Below are positions 29,394-38,045 of a DNA stretch of 64,000 nucleotides, in pieces. Under the pieces are notes generated by a model that did no database searches, was not told where the DNA came from, and was given only the letters and a program-made list of their open reading frames with translations. Source of the DNA: CBDHDJ01 sp965261645 (GTDB taxonomy: Bacteria; Pseudomonadota; Alphaproteobacteria; SHVV01); the NCBI GenBank assembly GCA_965261645.1, contig CBDHDJ010000003.1, forward strand, positions 186,001-250,000, given 5' to 3'. A program made the position numbers and the translations under genes. Position 1 is the first letter of the stretch. Every line of letters begins with the position of its first letter.

Positions 29394-30581
29394 ATGAGCA
29401 CGGCCAAGGACGAAACGCCTGCCGAGACGGAAGCGCTCGCCAACGAAAGCGAGGCGCTGATCCTCGACAGCATCGATCGCTTCCTCGAGCGCGACGTCAA
29501 ACCCTATGTGCTCGAATTTGAACACGAGGACAAATATCCCCACGAAATGGTCGAGCGGATAAAAGAGCTCGGCCTGCTCGGCGCCGTCATCGACCCCGAA
29601 TATGGCGGCCTCGGCCTTTCGTCCACCACCTACGCCAAGATCATCGAGCGCATCGCGGCGGTGTGGATGTCGCTCACCGGCGTGATCAACGCCCACCTCA
29701 TCATGGCCATCGCCGTACAGCGCTTCGGCACCGAGGAGCAGAAAAAAGAGTTCCTGCCCGTCTTTGCGACCGGCGAGCTGCGCGGCGGCGTCGCGCTCAC
29801 CGAGCCCGATTGCGGCACCGATCTCCAGGCCATTCGCACGGTGGCCAAGCGCGACGGCGACGATTACGTCGTCAACGGCAACAAGATGTGGATTACCAAC
29901 AGCATCGAGGGCCAGTGTTTCGCGCTGCTGGTCAAGACCGACCCCGACGCCGAGCCGAGCCACAAGGGCATGAGCTTGCTCCTGGCCGAAAAGGGCAAGG
30001 GATTCAACGTCAGCCGCAAGCTCAAGAAAATGGGCTACCGCGGCATCGACACGGCCGAGCTGGTGTTCGAGAACTACCGCGTGCCGGCCGACCGGCTGAT
30101 CGGCGGGATCGAAGGGCTCGGCCTCAAGCACGCGCTGGCGGGCCTGGAGCTCGGGCGCATCAACGTGGCCGCCCGTGGCGTCGGCATCGCCCGCGCCGCG
30201 CTCCAGGACGCCACGGCCTACGCCCAGACCCGCAAGACTTTCGGCAAGCCGATCTGCGAGCACCAGACCATCCAGATCATGCTGGCCGACATGGCGACGC
30301 GGGTGGAGGCGGCGCGGCTGCTCGTCGAATCGGCGGCCAAGGCCTACGACACCGGCGAGCGCTGCGACATGGAGGCCGGCATGGCCAAGCTCTACGCCAG
30401 CGAAGCCGCGCTCGCCAATGCGACCGAAGCGATGCGCATCCACGGCGGCTACGGCTACTCGCCGGAGTTCCACATCGAGCGCTACTATCGCGACGCTCCG
30501 CTCCTGCTCATCGGCGAGGGCACCAACGAGCTCCAGCGCCTCATCATCGCCCGCCAGCACGTCGCGCGGAATCCGATTTAG
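29394..30581 (+). CDS. acyl-CoA dehydrogenase
   Basis: FAD-dependent acyl-CoA dehydrogenase that makes an alpha,beta double bond in an acyl-CoA, 395 residues. Motifs in order: ALTEPDCGTDLQAIRTVAKR (FAD/substrate loop), WITNSIEGQCFALLVKT, RKTFGKPICEHQTIQIMLAD, and the C-terminal IHGGYGYSPEFHIERYYRDA followed by LIGEGTNELQRLIIAR, which holds the candidate catalytic Glu. It starts 12 bases after the MmgE/PrpD stop. Chain-length or branch preference cannot be told from sequence. Confidence 0.92.
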   Translation: MSTAKDETPAETEALANESEALILDSIDRFLERDVKPYVLEFEHEDKYPHEMVERIKELGLLGAVIDPEYGGLGLSSTTYAKIIERIAAVWMSLTGVINAHLIMAIAVQRFGTEEQKKEFLPVFATGELRGGVALTEPDCGTDLQAIRTVAKRDGDDYVVNGNKMWITNSIEGQCFALLVKTDPDAEPSHKGMSLLLAEKGKGFNVSRKLKKMGYRGIDTAELVFENYRVPADRLIGGIEGLGLKHALAGLELGRINVAARGVGIARAALQDATAYAQTRKTFGKPICEHQTIQIMLADMATRVEAARLLVESAAKAYDTGERCDMEAGMAKLYASEAALANATEAMRIHGGYGYSPEFHIERYYRDAPLLLIGEGTNELQRLIIARQHVARNPI

Positions 30582-30619
30582 CCCCGCAACGAGCGGGCCG
30601 ACTGACGGGAGGGACAACG

Positions 30620-31807
30620 ATGTTGCCACTCGCGGGACTTCGCATCCTGGCCATAGAGCAATACGGTGCCGGCCCGTTCGGCACCATGCTGTTGGGCGAT
30701 CTCGGAGCCGAGGTCGTCAAGATCGAGAGCGCCGCCGAGGGGGGCGATTTCGCCCGCCGCGTCGGCCCCCACTTCTTCGGCAACGACGACAGCCAGTTCT
30801 TCCAGAGCTTCAACCGCAACAAGCAAAGCCTCACGCTCAACTTCCGCGTTCCCGAGGCGCGCGAGGTGTTGCGCGATCTCGCCGCCAAGGCCGACGGCAT
30901 CGTCGATAACCTGCGCGGCGACAAGCCGGCCGAGATCGGCCTCACCTACGACCAGCTCAAGGACGTCAATCCGGCGATCGTGTGCGCCCATCTCTCGGCC
31001 TATGGCCGCACCGGCCCGCGGGCGAGCTGGCCGGGCTTCGATTATCTGATGCAGGCCGAGGCGGGCTATCTTGAACTCACCGGCGAGCCGGACGCGCCGC
31101 CGGCGCGCTGCGGTCTTTCGATCGTCGATCTGATGACCGGTCAGATGGCGGTTTATGCGCTCCTCGCCGGCATTCTCAGTGCGCGCGCGACCGGCCAGGG
31201 CCGCGATATCGATGTGAGCCTGTTCGATGTCGCGCTCCACAACCTCTGCTATCTCGCCACCTGGTATCTCAACGCCGGCGTCGCCACCTCGCGCGAGCCC
31301 CGTTCGAGCCATCCCTCGCTGGTCCCGAGCCAGCTCTTTCGCACCAAGGACGGCTGGATCTTCATCATGATCAACAAGGAGAAGTTCTGGGCTGTGCTCG
31401 CGGACAAGCTCGGCCATCCCGAATGGGTAGAGGACGCCGCCCTCAACACGGCATCGGCGCGGCTGCAAAACCGCGACCGGATTACGGAATTGCTGGACAA
31501 GGTGTTGATGACGCGGACGACGGCGGAATGGCTCGAGCGTTTCGCCGGCGAGGTGCCGGCAGCGCCGGTCAACGACGTGGCGGCGGCGCTCGACAACCCG
31601 TTCGTCGCCGAGCAGGCGCGCATTCGCGATTACCCCCACCCAACCAAGGGCTCGATCCGCATGCTGGCCCCGCCGTTCCGCTGCCCGGGCGAGGAGCTGC
31701 CCGCCAAAGCGGCCCCCGCGTTGGGCGCCGATACGGACCGGCTCTTGGCCGAGATCGGCTACGACGAGAGCCGGATCGCGTCGTTACGCGCCTCGGGCGC
31801 GATCTGA
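30620..31807 (+). CDS. CaiB/BaiF family (family III) CoA-transferase
   Basis: Moves CoA between carboxylic acids through an enzyme-bound aspartyl intermediate, 395 residues. The ATG at 30620 (MLPLAGLRILAIEQYGAGP) follows GGGAGGGACAACG. The catalytic Asp is visible in GLSIVDLMTGQMAVYALLAG, and early in the protein LGDLGAEVVKIE is the usual family motif. It is last in the four-gene operon. The final 57 bases (EIGYDESRIASLRASGAI) recur at 32314-32370 and, decayed, near 33267. Confidence 0.92.
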   Translation: MLPLAGLRILAIEQYGAGPFGTMLLGDLGAEVVKIESAAEGGDFARRVGPHFFGNDDSQFFQSFNRNKQSLTLNFRVPEAREVLRDLAAKADGIVDNLRGDKPAEIGLTYDQLKDVNPAIVCAHLSAYGRTGPRASWPGFDYLMQAEAGYLELTGEPDAPPARCGLSIVDLMTGQMAVYALLAGILSARATGQGRDIDVSLFDVALHNLCYLATWYLNAGVATSREPRSSHPSLVPSQLFRTKDGWIFIMINKEKFWAVLADKLGHPEWVEDAALNTASARLQNRDRITELLDKVLMTRTTAEWLERFAGEVPAAPVNDVAAALDNPFVAEQARIRDYPHPTKGSIRMLAPPFRCPGEELPAKAAPALGADTDRLLAEIGYDESRIASLRASGAI

Positions 31808-31891
31808 GGCCCTTGAGGTTTGAGCGCACCGTGCGCATGACACACAGCGCCCGTCCAACTAAGGAATCTCGGTGTTGATTCGACGCTAAAT

Positions 31892-32293
31892 ATGTCAGCA
31901 GCCGGAAAGACCGTCCCACGCGGGGCAAAGATCTTGCTCGCGATATCCTTCGGCGTTTTCGCCGCTCTGCACGCATTTCTTGCGCCTTTGCATTTGGGCG
32001 CGGACGAGTGGCACCTTCATTCGCTCAATCACTACCTGCGCGGCTCGATACCCAGCGCGACGTTGGGCGTCGTCGGCATCGTTCTTTCATTCACCGCGCT
32101 TCAAACGCGCTGGGGATTCTTGCTTGTGATGCTTATTTTTCTGGCAAGTTCCGGCGGCTTTTGGTTTGCCTACGCGACCTTGAAATTCGGACTAGAGCCG
32201 GAGCGCACACCAGCACTGGTCATTGCGATCGTCCACACCGTTGCGGGAGCACTGGGACTCGCGTGGGTGGGGCGCAGCCAAGCACGATCCTGA
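31892..32293 (+). CDS. small integral membrane protein, unknown function
   Basis: A 133-residue product with four predicted membrane helices (about residues 12-32, 50-70, 74-94 and 106-126) and a short basic tail. The ATG at 31892 has only a distant AAGGA-type site, so the start is moderately sure. It is flanked on both sides by copies of the CoA-transferase gene tail, which suggests insertion or loss of DNA here. I do not recognise the family. Confidence 0.55.
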   Translation: MSAAGKTVPRGAKILLAISFGVFAALHAFLAPLHLGADEWHLHSLNHYLRGSIPSATLGVVGIVLSFTALQTRWGFLLVMLIFLASSGGFWFAYATLKFGLEPERTPALVIAIVHTVAGALGLAWVGRSQARS

Positions 32294-32313
32294 TTCCAAA
32301 TTGTCTGTCGGGC

Positions 32314-32370
32314 GAGATCGGCTATGACGGGAGCCCGATTGCGTCGTTACGCGCGTCGGGCGCGATCTAG
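32314..32370 (+). repeat. second copy of the CoA-transferase gene tail
   Basis: This 57-base stretch matches the last 57 bases of the CaiB/BaiF gene (31751-31807) at 50 of 57 positions and still encodes EIGYDGSPIASLRASGAI followed by a stop. There is no CoA-transferase body in front of it. It is either a remnant of a deleted paralogue or a duplicated tail. Confidence 0.75.
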
Positions 32371-32556
32371 GGCTTTAGGGCGCGACCGCAAACGACAGGC
32401 ACGGGACCGGCGCTAGACTCTGGCAAGGCGGCGCCAATTAAACTAGGCGCGAGCAGGTCCGCGAGCGGGCGTTGATGCGTCACGAGCGCTGGTGCGCTGG
32501 TTGCGCAGGCAGACGTCCTCCGGGCCCATGAACTCTGCGAACGGAAGGACTTTCAG

Positions 32557-33243
32557 ATGAGCACATCGAACGGATTTCGCGCTGAACTTCAGGAGATCGT
32601 GGCCGGAAAAACCCTGGTCGACCATCCCATTTATGTGGAATGGGCCAAGGGAGAGCTCAGTAAGACAACCATGTCCGGATTCATGTGCGAGGAGTATCAC
32701 TACATCTCAAATATGTATCCGGCGCTTTTCCTGGTTGCATCCAAGGCACCGGAAGACGTCATCGAAATGGAGATCGAAAACTACCACGATGAAATGAATC
32801 CGGATAATCCTCACCCGGACGTTTTGTTGCGGTTTATCGCAGCCAGCGGCGCCGATATGGGAGAGCTGAAAAAGGGGAGCGGGCTCTATTCGACGCAGGC
32901 TTTGGTCGCCTGGTTTTATGACGTGGCCCGGAACCAACCGTGGCAAGCCTTGGTCGCCGCGATGCACGTCGGCAGCGAGTTCCAGGCCGTCGGCTGTTAC
33001 AGCGCCGTTCTGCCGGCGCTCCGCGAAAAGTATGAGTTCACCGAGCACGAGATCGAGCACTTCTGGCTGCACGCGGAGGCCGATGTCGAGCATAGCGGCA
33101 CCGCGTTCGACGTCCTCGAGAAGCACTGCCAATCGCGTGAGTCCCAAGAGATGGTCAAGTACCACCTGCAGGAGGCCGTGAACCGCCGCTGGTTCATGCA
33201 TGAGTGCGCCTACCTGCACTATGAAAAGGGTCTGCTCACCTAA
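32557..33243 (+). CDS. TenA/PqqC-like (heme-oxygenase-fold) iron-containing redox protein
   Basis: All-helical protein of the heme-oxygenase-like superfamily, 228 residues. The ATG follows AAGGAC. Candidate metal ligands match the diiron-oxidase pattern: Glu74 and His77 in EIENYHDEM, Glu141 in HVGSEFQAVGC, and Asp176 with His179 in AEADVEHSG. Thiaminase TenA and PqqC share the fold but lack this set. Known relatives oxidise small acids or amino acids, but the substrate here is unknown. It stands alone, close to the CoA-transferase tail repeats. Confidence 0.75.
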   Translation: MSTSNGFRAELQEIVAGKTLVDHPIYVEWAKGELSKTTMSGFMCEEYHYISNMYPALFLVASKAPEDVIEMEIENYHDEMNPDNPHPDVLLRFIAASGADMGELKKGSGLYSTQALVAWFYDVARNQPWQALVAAMHVGSEFQAVGCYSAVLPALREKYEFTEHEIEHFWLHAEADVEHSGTAFDVLEKHCQSRESQEMVKYHLQEAVNRRWFMHECAYLHYEKGLLT

Positions 33244-33266
33244 ACCGGCGGGTCAACCGGCGCACG

Positions 33267-33319
33267 GATCGGCTACGTCGGGAGTCGGAGCGCGTCCCTA
33301 CGCACGCGTGCGGCGCGAC
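33267..33319 (+). repeat. decayed third copy of the CoA-transferase gene tail
   Basis: Beginning GATCGGCTACG, this stretch aligns with the end of the CaiB/BaiF gene at roughly 80 percent identity with one added base and no intact frame. It lies between the TenA/PqqC-like gene and the truncated FRG gene. The rest of 33320-33583 has no gene I can support, apart from a 20-base match to the IS1595 unit at 33429-33448. Confidence 0.5.
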
Positions 33320-33583
33320 GCTTTTCGCAAATGACTCCTGTTCATCTACGCCGCCATCGATCGTCCGCCTCGAGCGCGATTGCGGACCAACCGATACGTG
33401 GCTCCAATTGTCCGATTCCAGCCAAGAGCTGACCTCTAGCACGAGCACAACTCGTTGCTGAGCGTCTGGAACCGCCAACGGTTGACGATGCCATGCGAAC
33501 AACTGCTGGCGCTGTGACAGCGTTTAACAAGCCGAGTTTTGAGCCTGAATTATGGAGAAGCGGGCTTTTTGCGAGTGGATCAG

Positions 33584-33723
33584 ATGGAAACTAAGCACAT
33601 TGAGTCTTGGCGTGAACTTCTAGCATTTTTTGAGGAAGTAGGAAAAAGCGATGTCATTTACCGGGGTGTGACAAATGTCTCATACGAGCTCATACCGAAA
33701 GTTGGGAGGAAAAATGCTCTTAT
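33584..33723 (+). pseudogene. FRG-domain protein, 5' fragment cut by an IS
   Basis: About 47 codons starting METKHIESWRELLAF and continuing DVIYRGVTNVSYELIPKVGR, which resembles the N-terminal part of the FRG domain (conserved F/Y-RG core). FRG domains occur in proteins linked to toxins, prophages and defence islands, but their function is largely unproven. The frame runs into the 1444-bp IS at 33724 and stops inside it at 33769. The remaining coding sequence is not found elsewhere in the window. The DNA is visibly AT-richer than its neighbours, a sign of transfer. Confidence 0.65.
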
Positions 33724-35167
33724 CAGCCCGTTGATTAAGTGGCTTTTTCCGGCTCTCACTCCCAGATGAGGAATGCGGCGGCGAAAGCCGTCTGGCCGCT
33801 TTGCGAGCCCCCCCGTGCCACCAGCATGGCCCCGGTGGGCGTGAGCAGAACGAAAATACCGCCATATCCGCCCGCCACGGCCTCCCGCGGGGTGCCGGCG
33901 CCGATGAGCTGGCGCATCAGTAACGATAGATTGTGGCCGGCGACGTGGAGCAGGTATCGCTTGTGCACATTCTCTCGCCCGCGCAGCCAGGTTCGTCGCA
34001 TGCCGCCACGATCGAGGTTGTGGGCAAAGCAGCGCTCGACGATCTCGGCGCGCAGCTTGAAGGCCTCGCGGGCGACCCCGGACTTGAGCCGCGCACGGTT
34101 ATTGGTGACCGCGCGCCGCGCCGCCTCATCACCGTGCCAGCGCGAAAAGCCGGTCTGCTTGGGCGCCGCGATCCGGGTCTTCCAGGGACTGTCGTTCAGA
34201 GCCCTCAAGACCGCCCGTGAGTGATAACCTTTGTCGGCGACGCATTCGGCCGGGTCCTCCGATGTCGGTGCCGCATCCACCGCCTCGAGGTTTGCCTCGG
34301 CCTTCGCCAGGGTCTTGGAAAGCGTCGTGGTGTCGCCCTCATCGGCCGGGTGCAGCTCGGCCGCCACCACCGCGCCGGTATCCAGATCCACCGCGTGCTC
34401 GGGCTTGTAGGCCAGATGCGTCGTGCCGTCCTTCATCTTGGTGATCTTGGCCTCGGGGTCGCTCTTCGAAACCCAATCCGTGTTGGAAAGCTTCTTGCCC
34501 TTGCGCTTCCGGTCCAGAGGCGCCAGGTCCTCGGCCGTGGGTGTCTCGACCCCGCTTTCCCGGGCCAGGCGCTCCAGCATCTCCCGGTAGCCTTCGCCGT
34601 TGTCGCGCCGCACGATGTTCCGCAGCGCCGCGTTGGCCTCCATGGTCGAGGCATCGACGCCGATGCGCTCGCCCTTGATCAGCCCCGCCTCGGCGATCAG
34701 CACCAGAACCCAGTCGAAGACCGCCGCGTGGACTTCATGGGGCAGGCGCGTGCGGCTCCGTGACAGCCAGGAATGGTCCGGTACCCGATCACGGCTCCCC
34801 AGTCGCAGGAACGCCCGCAGCGAAAGCGAGTCCGAGCAGCGCCACTCCAGACCGCGCTCGCTGTCGATGCCCTCAAAGTAGCCCACCAGGTGCATCCGGA
34901 AATAGCGCCCGGGCGGCACCGAGGGCGCGCCCATCCGGACCGCGTAATAAGGCCGGCAGCTCGCCTCGGCAAAGGCGTCGAAGCCGCCCTCGATCAGCAC
35001 CGACTGCAAGCGGTCATAAAACACATGACCCGGAGAGCGCGGCATCTCCGACCAGCTCACCATCAGGTCCCCCTGACCATCCTTCTGCCGTCCCATCGCC
35101 ATCGGCAAATCCCCCTGCAAATCAGGGGACCAGAGAATCAGACGGCGCCGACTTAATCAACGGGCTG
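33724..35167 (-). mobile_element. IS1182-like insertion sequence, copy 1 (1444 bp)
   Basis: Bounded by 17-base inverted repeats CAGCCCGTTGATTAAGT and its complement, with one transposase read leftwards. It matches copy 2 at 56024-57467 over the same 1444 bases. Two silent or non-coding differences were noticed (one codon GATACC versus GACACC, and one base near the transposase-start end). The left flank belongs to an FRG gene and the right flank to an IS3-type orfA, so the two sides do not form one gene. Confidence 0.9.
33756..35102 (-). CDS. DDE transposase, IS1182-like, copy 1
   Basis: 448 residues from the ATG at 35102, which follows AGGGGGA; an in-frame TTG lies six codons earlier. The DDE-type core is visible as IGVDASTMEANAALRN (first Asp), the insertion KKLSNTDWVSKSDPEAK, and CVADKGYHSRAVLRAL (second Asp). 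A helical C-terminal part follows. The N-terminal region (LSLRAFLRLGSRDRVPDHS) resembles the IS5/IS1182 superfamily. The protein is identical to that of copy 2 and shows no frameshift, so the element is probably active or only recently moved. Confidence 0.9.
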   Translation of the reverse strand: MAMGRQKDGQGDLMVSWSEMPRSPGHVFYDRLQSVLIEGGFDAFAEASCRPYYAVRMGAPSVPPGRYFRMHLVGYFEGIDSERGLEWRCSDSLSLRAFLRLGSRDRVPDHSWLSRSRTRLPHEVHAAVFDWVLVLIAEAGLIKGERIGVDASTMEANAALRNIVRRDNGEGYREMLERLARESGVETPTAEDLAPLDRKRKGKKLSNTDWVSKSDPEAKITKMKDGTTHLAYKPEHAVDLDTGAVVAAELHPADEGDTTTLSKTLAKAEANLEAVDAAPTSEDPAECVADKGYHSRAVLRALNDSPWKTRIAAPKQTGFSRWHGDEAARRAVTNNRARLKSGVAREAFKLRAEIVERCFAHNLDRGGMRRTWLRGRENVHKRYLLHVAGHNLSLLMRQLIGAGTPREAVAGGYGGIFVLLTPTGAMLVARGGSQSGQTAFAAAFLIWE

Positions 35168-36330
35168 TTAAAGGCCTGCGCCAGGAGATGCGCGACTTGA
35201 AGGAGTTGGTCGCCGAACTTTCGCTGGAGAACCGGCTTCTCAAAAAAAACATGATCGGGCATGGGGGAGACGAGGAATGAGGTATCCCGCATCCGAGAAG
35301 CTGGAGATCATCCGCCTGGTCGAGCAGTCCCACCTGGGCGTCGGGTCCACTTTGGACAAGCTGGGCATTCCGAAGACCACCTTTTATCGCTGGTACGATC
35401 GCTTTCTGGCCTTTGGCGACGCCGGTCTTGAGGATCGCAACAGCAGCCCAGGCCGGGTGTGGAACCGGATCCCGGATGATGTCCGGGGGCAGATCATCGA
35501 TCTTGCCCTGGAGGAGACGCAACTGTCGCCCCGGGAACTGGCCGTCAGGTTTACGGACACCAGGGGCTACTTTGTCTCGGAAGCCTCGGTTTACCGGCTT
35601 CTCAAGGCCCACGACCTGATCACCAGCCCCGCTTTCGTGGTCATCAAGGCAGCCGATGAGTTCCGCGACAAGACCACGGCGCCGAACCAGCTGTGGCAGA
35701 CCGACTTCACCTATCTCAAGGTCATCGGCTGGGGCTGGTTTTACCTGTCGACCATCCTGGACGACTATTCCCGCTACATCATTGCTTGGAAGCTCTGCAC
35801 CAACATGACGGCGGACGATGTGACGGCAACACTGAAGTTGGCGCTAGAAGCCTCAGGCTGCAATCGCGCCAATGTCGTCCACAAGCCGAAGCTGCTCAGC
35901 GACAACGGCTCGTCCTATATCTCCGGCGATCTGGCTGAATGGCTCGAGGACCACGGTATGGATCACGTTCGGGGCGCACCGTATCACCCGCAAACCCAGG
36001 GCAAGATCGAGCGCTGGCATCAAACGCTGAAGAACCGGATCCTGCTTGAAAATTATTATCTACCCGGCGATCTCGAAAACCAGATCAGCGCCTTCGTCGA
36101 TCACTACAACAACCAACGCTACCACGAGAGCATCGGCAACGTAACTCCAGCCGACGCCTACTTTGGACGCCACACCGCCATCATCGAAAAGAGAAAAAAA
36201 GATCAAAAAACTGACCCCCCAAAACCGCCGCTTGAACCATCAAAGCCAAGCGGCTTAACATCAAACAAAGATGAGCCAGATCCTCCCTATGAAACACGCT
36301 CAACAGTCCCATTTGTTTTGATGACGGACA
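35168..36330 (+). mobile_element. IS3-family element remnant, 5' end removed
   Basis: Contains the end of orfA and a complete orfB. The left part of the element is missing where the IS1182-like copy begins. The right end is probably at 36330, where the complement reads TGTCCGTCATCAAAAC, a plausible IS3-type terminal sequence; the matching left repeat is not in the window. Without orfA the element is unlikely to move by itself. Confidence 0.7.
35170..35280 (+). pseudogene. IS3-type orfA, 3' fragment
   Basis: An open frame of 36 codons with leucine-zipper-like spacing (MRDLKELVAELSLENRLLKK) ending in GGDEE and a stop. It lacks its HTH-encoding 5' part, lost at the IS1182-like junction. The stop overlaps the orfB ATG by ATGA, the usual arrangement for coupled expression or frameshifting of IS3 orfA-orfB. 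Confidence 0.7.
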
Positions 36331-36335
36331 GTTAG
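35277..36335 (+). CDS. IS3-family transposase orfB (integrase core)
   Basis: 352 residues. An N-terminal HTH (VGSTLDKLGIPKTTFYRWYD) precedes the rve integrase core. The DDE residues are seen as Asp in LWQTDFTYLKVIGWG, Asp in LLSDNGSSYISGD, and Glu in PQTQGKIERWHQTLKN. The last 45 residues are Lys/Pro-rich and probably run to the element end. The frame is intact, but orfA is truncated. Confidence 0.88.
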   Translation: MRYPASEKLEIIRLVEQSHLGVGSTLDKLGIPKTTFYRWYDRFLAFGDAGLEDRNSSPGRVWNRIPDDVRGQIIDLALEETQLSPRELAVRFTDTRGYFVSEASVYRLLKAHDLITSPAFVVIKAADEFRDKTTAPNQLWQTDFTYLKVIGWGWFYLSTILDDYSRYIIAWKLCTNMTADDVTATLKLALEASGCNRANVVHKPKLLSDNGSSYISGDLAEWLEDHGMDHVRGAPYHPQTQGKIERWHQTLKNRILLENYYLPGDLENQISAFVDHYNNQRYHESIGNVTPADAYFGRHTAIIEKRKKDQKTDPPKPPLEPSKPSGLTSNKDEPDPPYETRSTVPFVLMTDS

Positions 36336-36368
36336 CTCAAATGCCCGCGATAGTACCGAGGACGCTAT

Positions 36369-37196
36369 CTAGCGGCTTAAGAACTCGAGCGTCATCTCGT
36401 TGAAGCGCTCCGGGTGCTCCGACATCGGCAGGTGCCCGCACCGATCGAGGATGACGAGCTTGGCGTCGGGAAACCGCCCGAGCGCCTTCTCGGTCAGCTT
36501 CCAGTCCGAGCGGATGTCCTCGCGCCCGGTGATGATGAGGGTTGGCGCCGCGATCTTTTCGAGCCGCTTGTAGATCCGGAGCTCTTCGTCATCGACAGTG
36601 GCGATCAGCCCGGCGATGGTCGCCTGGTAGAAATCGAATCGGTCGCGCAGCGCATACGACGTGAGCTGCGCGTAGATGAGCTCATCGGGGACCGAGGCGG
36701 CGTCATAACAGATATTCGCGATGCGCTTGTGGCAGGTTTCGAACGTCGGATCGCCCATCGCCGTCGTCGCGTTGGCGCGCGCTCCTTCGAGCGATATCTT
36801 GGTGAGATCACCGGGCTGGAATGTGGTGCCGCTGCCGATGAGGATCAGCTTATCGATGCGCTCGGGGCGGTCGAAATACATCAGCCCGGCGAGCAGCGCG
36901 CCGTAGGACGAGCCGGCGATGGCGTAGCGCTCGGCGCCGACATGGTCCATCAACGCGCCGAGGTGCTTGACCATCGGCGGCTGTGGCGGCCCGCTTCTGA
37001 GGTCGATCGAATCGGTAAACCCGTGGCCGATATTGTCGGGCGCGTAGACGGCATAGTGCTCGCCGAGCGCATCGACGTTGCGCAGCCACATGTCGCCCGA
37101 GCCGCCGACGCCGTGGACGAGCAGGAGCGCCGGCCCGCTGCCCTCATAGAGATAGCGGGTGGAAATACCGTCGATGTCCTCGATCTTAATGCGCAT
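36369..37196 (-). CDS. alpha/beta hydrolase (meta-cleavage hydrolase-like), copy B
   Basis: 275 residues. The oxyanion motif is LLLVHGVGGSGDMW (about 25-38). The nucleophile Ser is in IAGSSYGALLAGLMY, the acid in ITGREDIRSDW, and the catalytic His in CGHLPMSEHPERFNE. It is closely related to its neighbour at 37210-38037, a tandem duplicate of the same length. Together with the upstream VOC gene it suggests hydrolysis of a ring-cleavage product, as BphD/MhpC-type enzymes do; the substrate is not known. It lies 39 bases from the IS3 remnant. Confidence 0.85.
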   Translation of the reverse strand: MRIKIEDIDGISTRYLYEGSGPALLLVHGVGGSGDMWLRNVDALGEHYAVYAPDNIGHGFTDSIDLRSGPPQPPMVKHLGALMDHVGAERYAIAGSSYGALLAGLMYFDRPERIDKLILIGSGTTFQPGDLTKISLEGARANATTAMGDPTFETCHKRIANICYDAASVPDELIYAQLTSYALRDRFDFYQATIAGLIATVDDEELRIYKRLEKIAAPTLIITGREDIRSDWKLTEKALGRFPDAKLVILDRCGHLPMSEHPERFNEMTLEFLSR

Positions 37197-37209
37197 GGCT
37201 GGGGAGTCC

Positions 37210-38037
37210 TCAGTGTGACAGGAACGCTACGACCAGTTGGTTGAATCGCTCAGCGTGTTCGATCATCGGCAGGTGGCCGCAGCCGTCGAAAATGACCAGC
37301 TCGGCACCGGGAATGCGCTCGAAACCTTGCTGCACGAGCTCCCAGGAGGTCCGGATGTCGTTGCGCCCGGTGATGACCAGCGTCGGGACGCCGATCTCTT
37401 CGAGCCGGTGGTAGGCCCGGTGCTCCTGTGCATCGCCGGCGGCGACCAGCCCGCCGATCGCCGCCTGGTAGAAATCGAACCGATCGGGCAAGGCAAACGA
37501 CGTGAGCTGGCTGAGCAACAGGTTCTCGGGCACCGAAGCCGGATCGTGGCAAATCGCCGCGATGCGGGTGCGGCAGGATTCGAGAGTGGGATCGCCCATG
37601 GCGGCTGAGACGTTTTCAAGGGCCGCGGACAGCGCTTTGGTGAGCTGCTCCTGCGGATGAAAGACAGTGCCCGTGCCGACAAGAATGAGCTTGTCGACGC
37701 GCTCGGGCCTCTCGAAGTACATCAGCGCCGCGAGCAATCCGCCGTAGGAGGAGCCGGCGACGCTGTAGCGCTCGGCGCCGAGGTGGTCCATCAACCGGCC
37801 GAGATGCCGAACCATCGGGCCTTGCGGCTGGTCTCCGTTCAACGCGGCGGCGTCGGTGTAGCCATGGCCGAGGGTATCGGGCGCAATCACGGAAAATGAT
37901 TGGCCGAGGACGTCGATGTTGCGCAGCCAGGAATCACCAGCGAAGCCGAAACCGTGCAGCAGCACGACCACCGAGCCGGAACCTTCGTGGAGATAGCGGG
38001 TGCGAATCCCGCCGATGTCTGCAAACGCGACTCGCAC
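37210..38037 (-). CDS. alpha/beta hydrolase (meta-cleavage hydrolase-like), copy A
   Basis: 275 residues starting with GTG at 38037 (VRVAFADIGGIRTRYLHEG). It shows VVLLHGFGFAGDSW, the nucleophile motif VAGSSYGGLLAALMY, ITGRNDIRTSW and CGHLPMIEHAERFNQ, so the triad is complete. It starts 8 bases after the VOC gene stop and is followed after 13 bases by its paralogue, forming a leftward operon VOC-hydrolase-hydrolase. Extradiol dioxygenase plus C-C hydrolase is the usual pair of meta-cleavage pathways. Confidence 0.86.
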   Translation of the reverse strand: MRVAFADIGGIRTRYLHEGSGSVVVLLHGFGFAGDSWLRNIDVLGQSFSVIAPDTLGHGYTDAAALNGDQPQGPMVRHLGRLMDHLGAERYSVAGSSYGGLLAALMYFERPERVDKLILVGTGTVFHPQEQLTKALSAALENVSAAMGDPTLESCRTRIAAICHDPASVPENLLLSQLTSFALPDRFDFYQAAIGGLVAAGDAQEHRAYHRLEEIGVPTLVITGRNDIRTSWELVQQGFERIPGAELVIFDGCGHLPMIEHAERFNQLVVAFLSH

Positions 38038-38045
38038 GGAACGCG

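Noticed and set aside
33539..33769. A 76-residue complete small protein
   Set aside because: Its last 15 codons are IS sequence; it is a truncated FRG gene running into the insertion.
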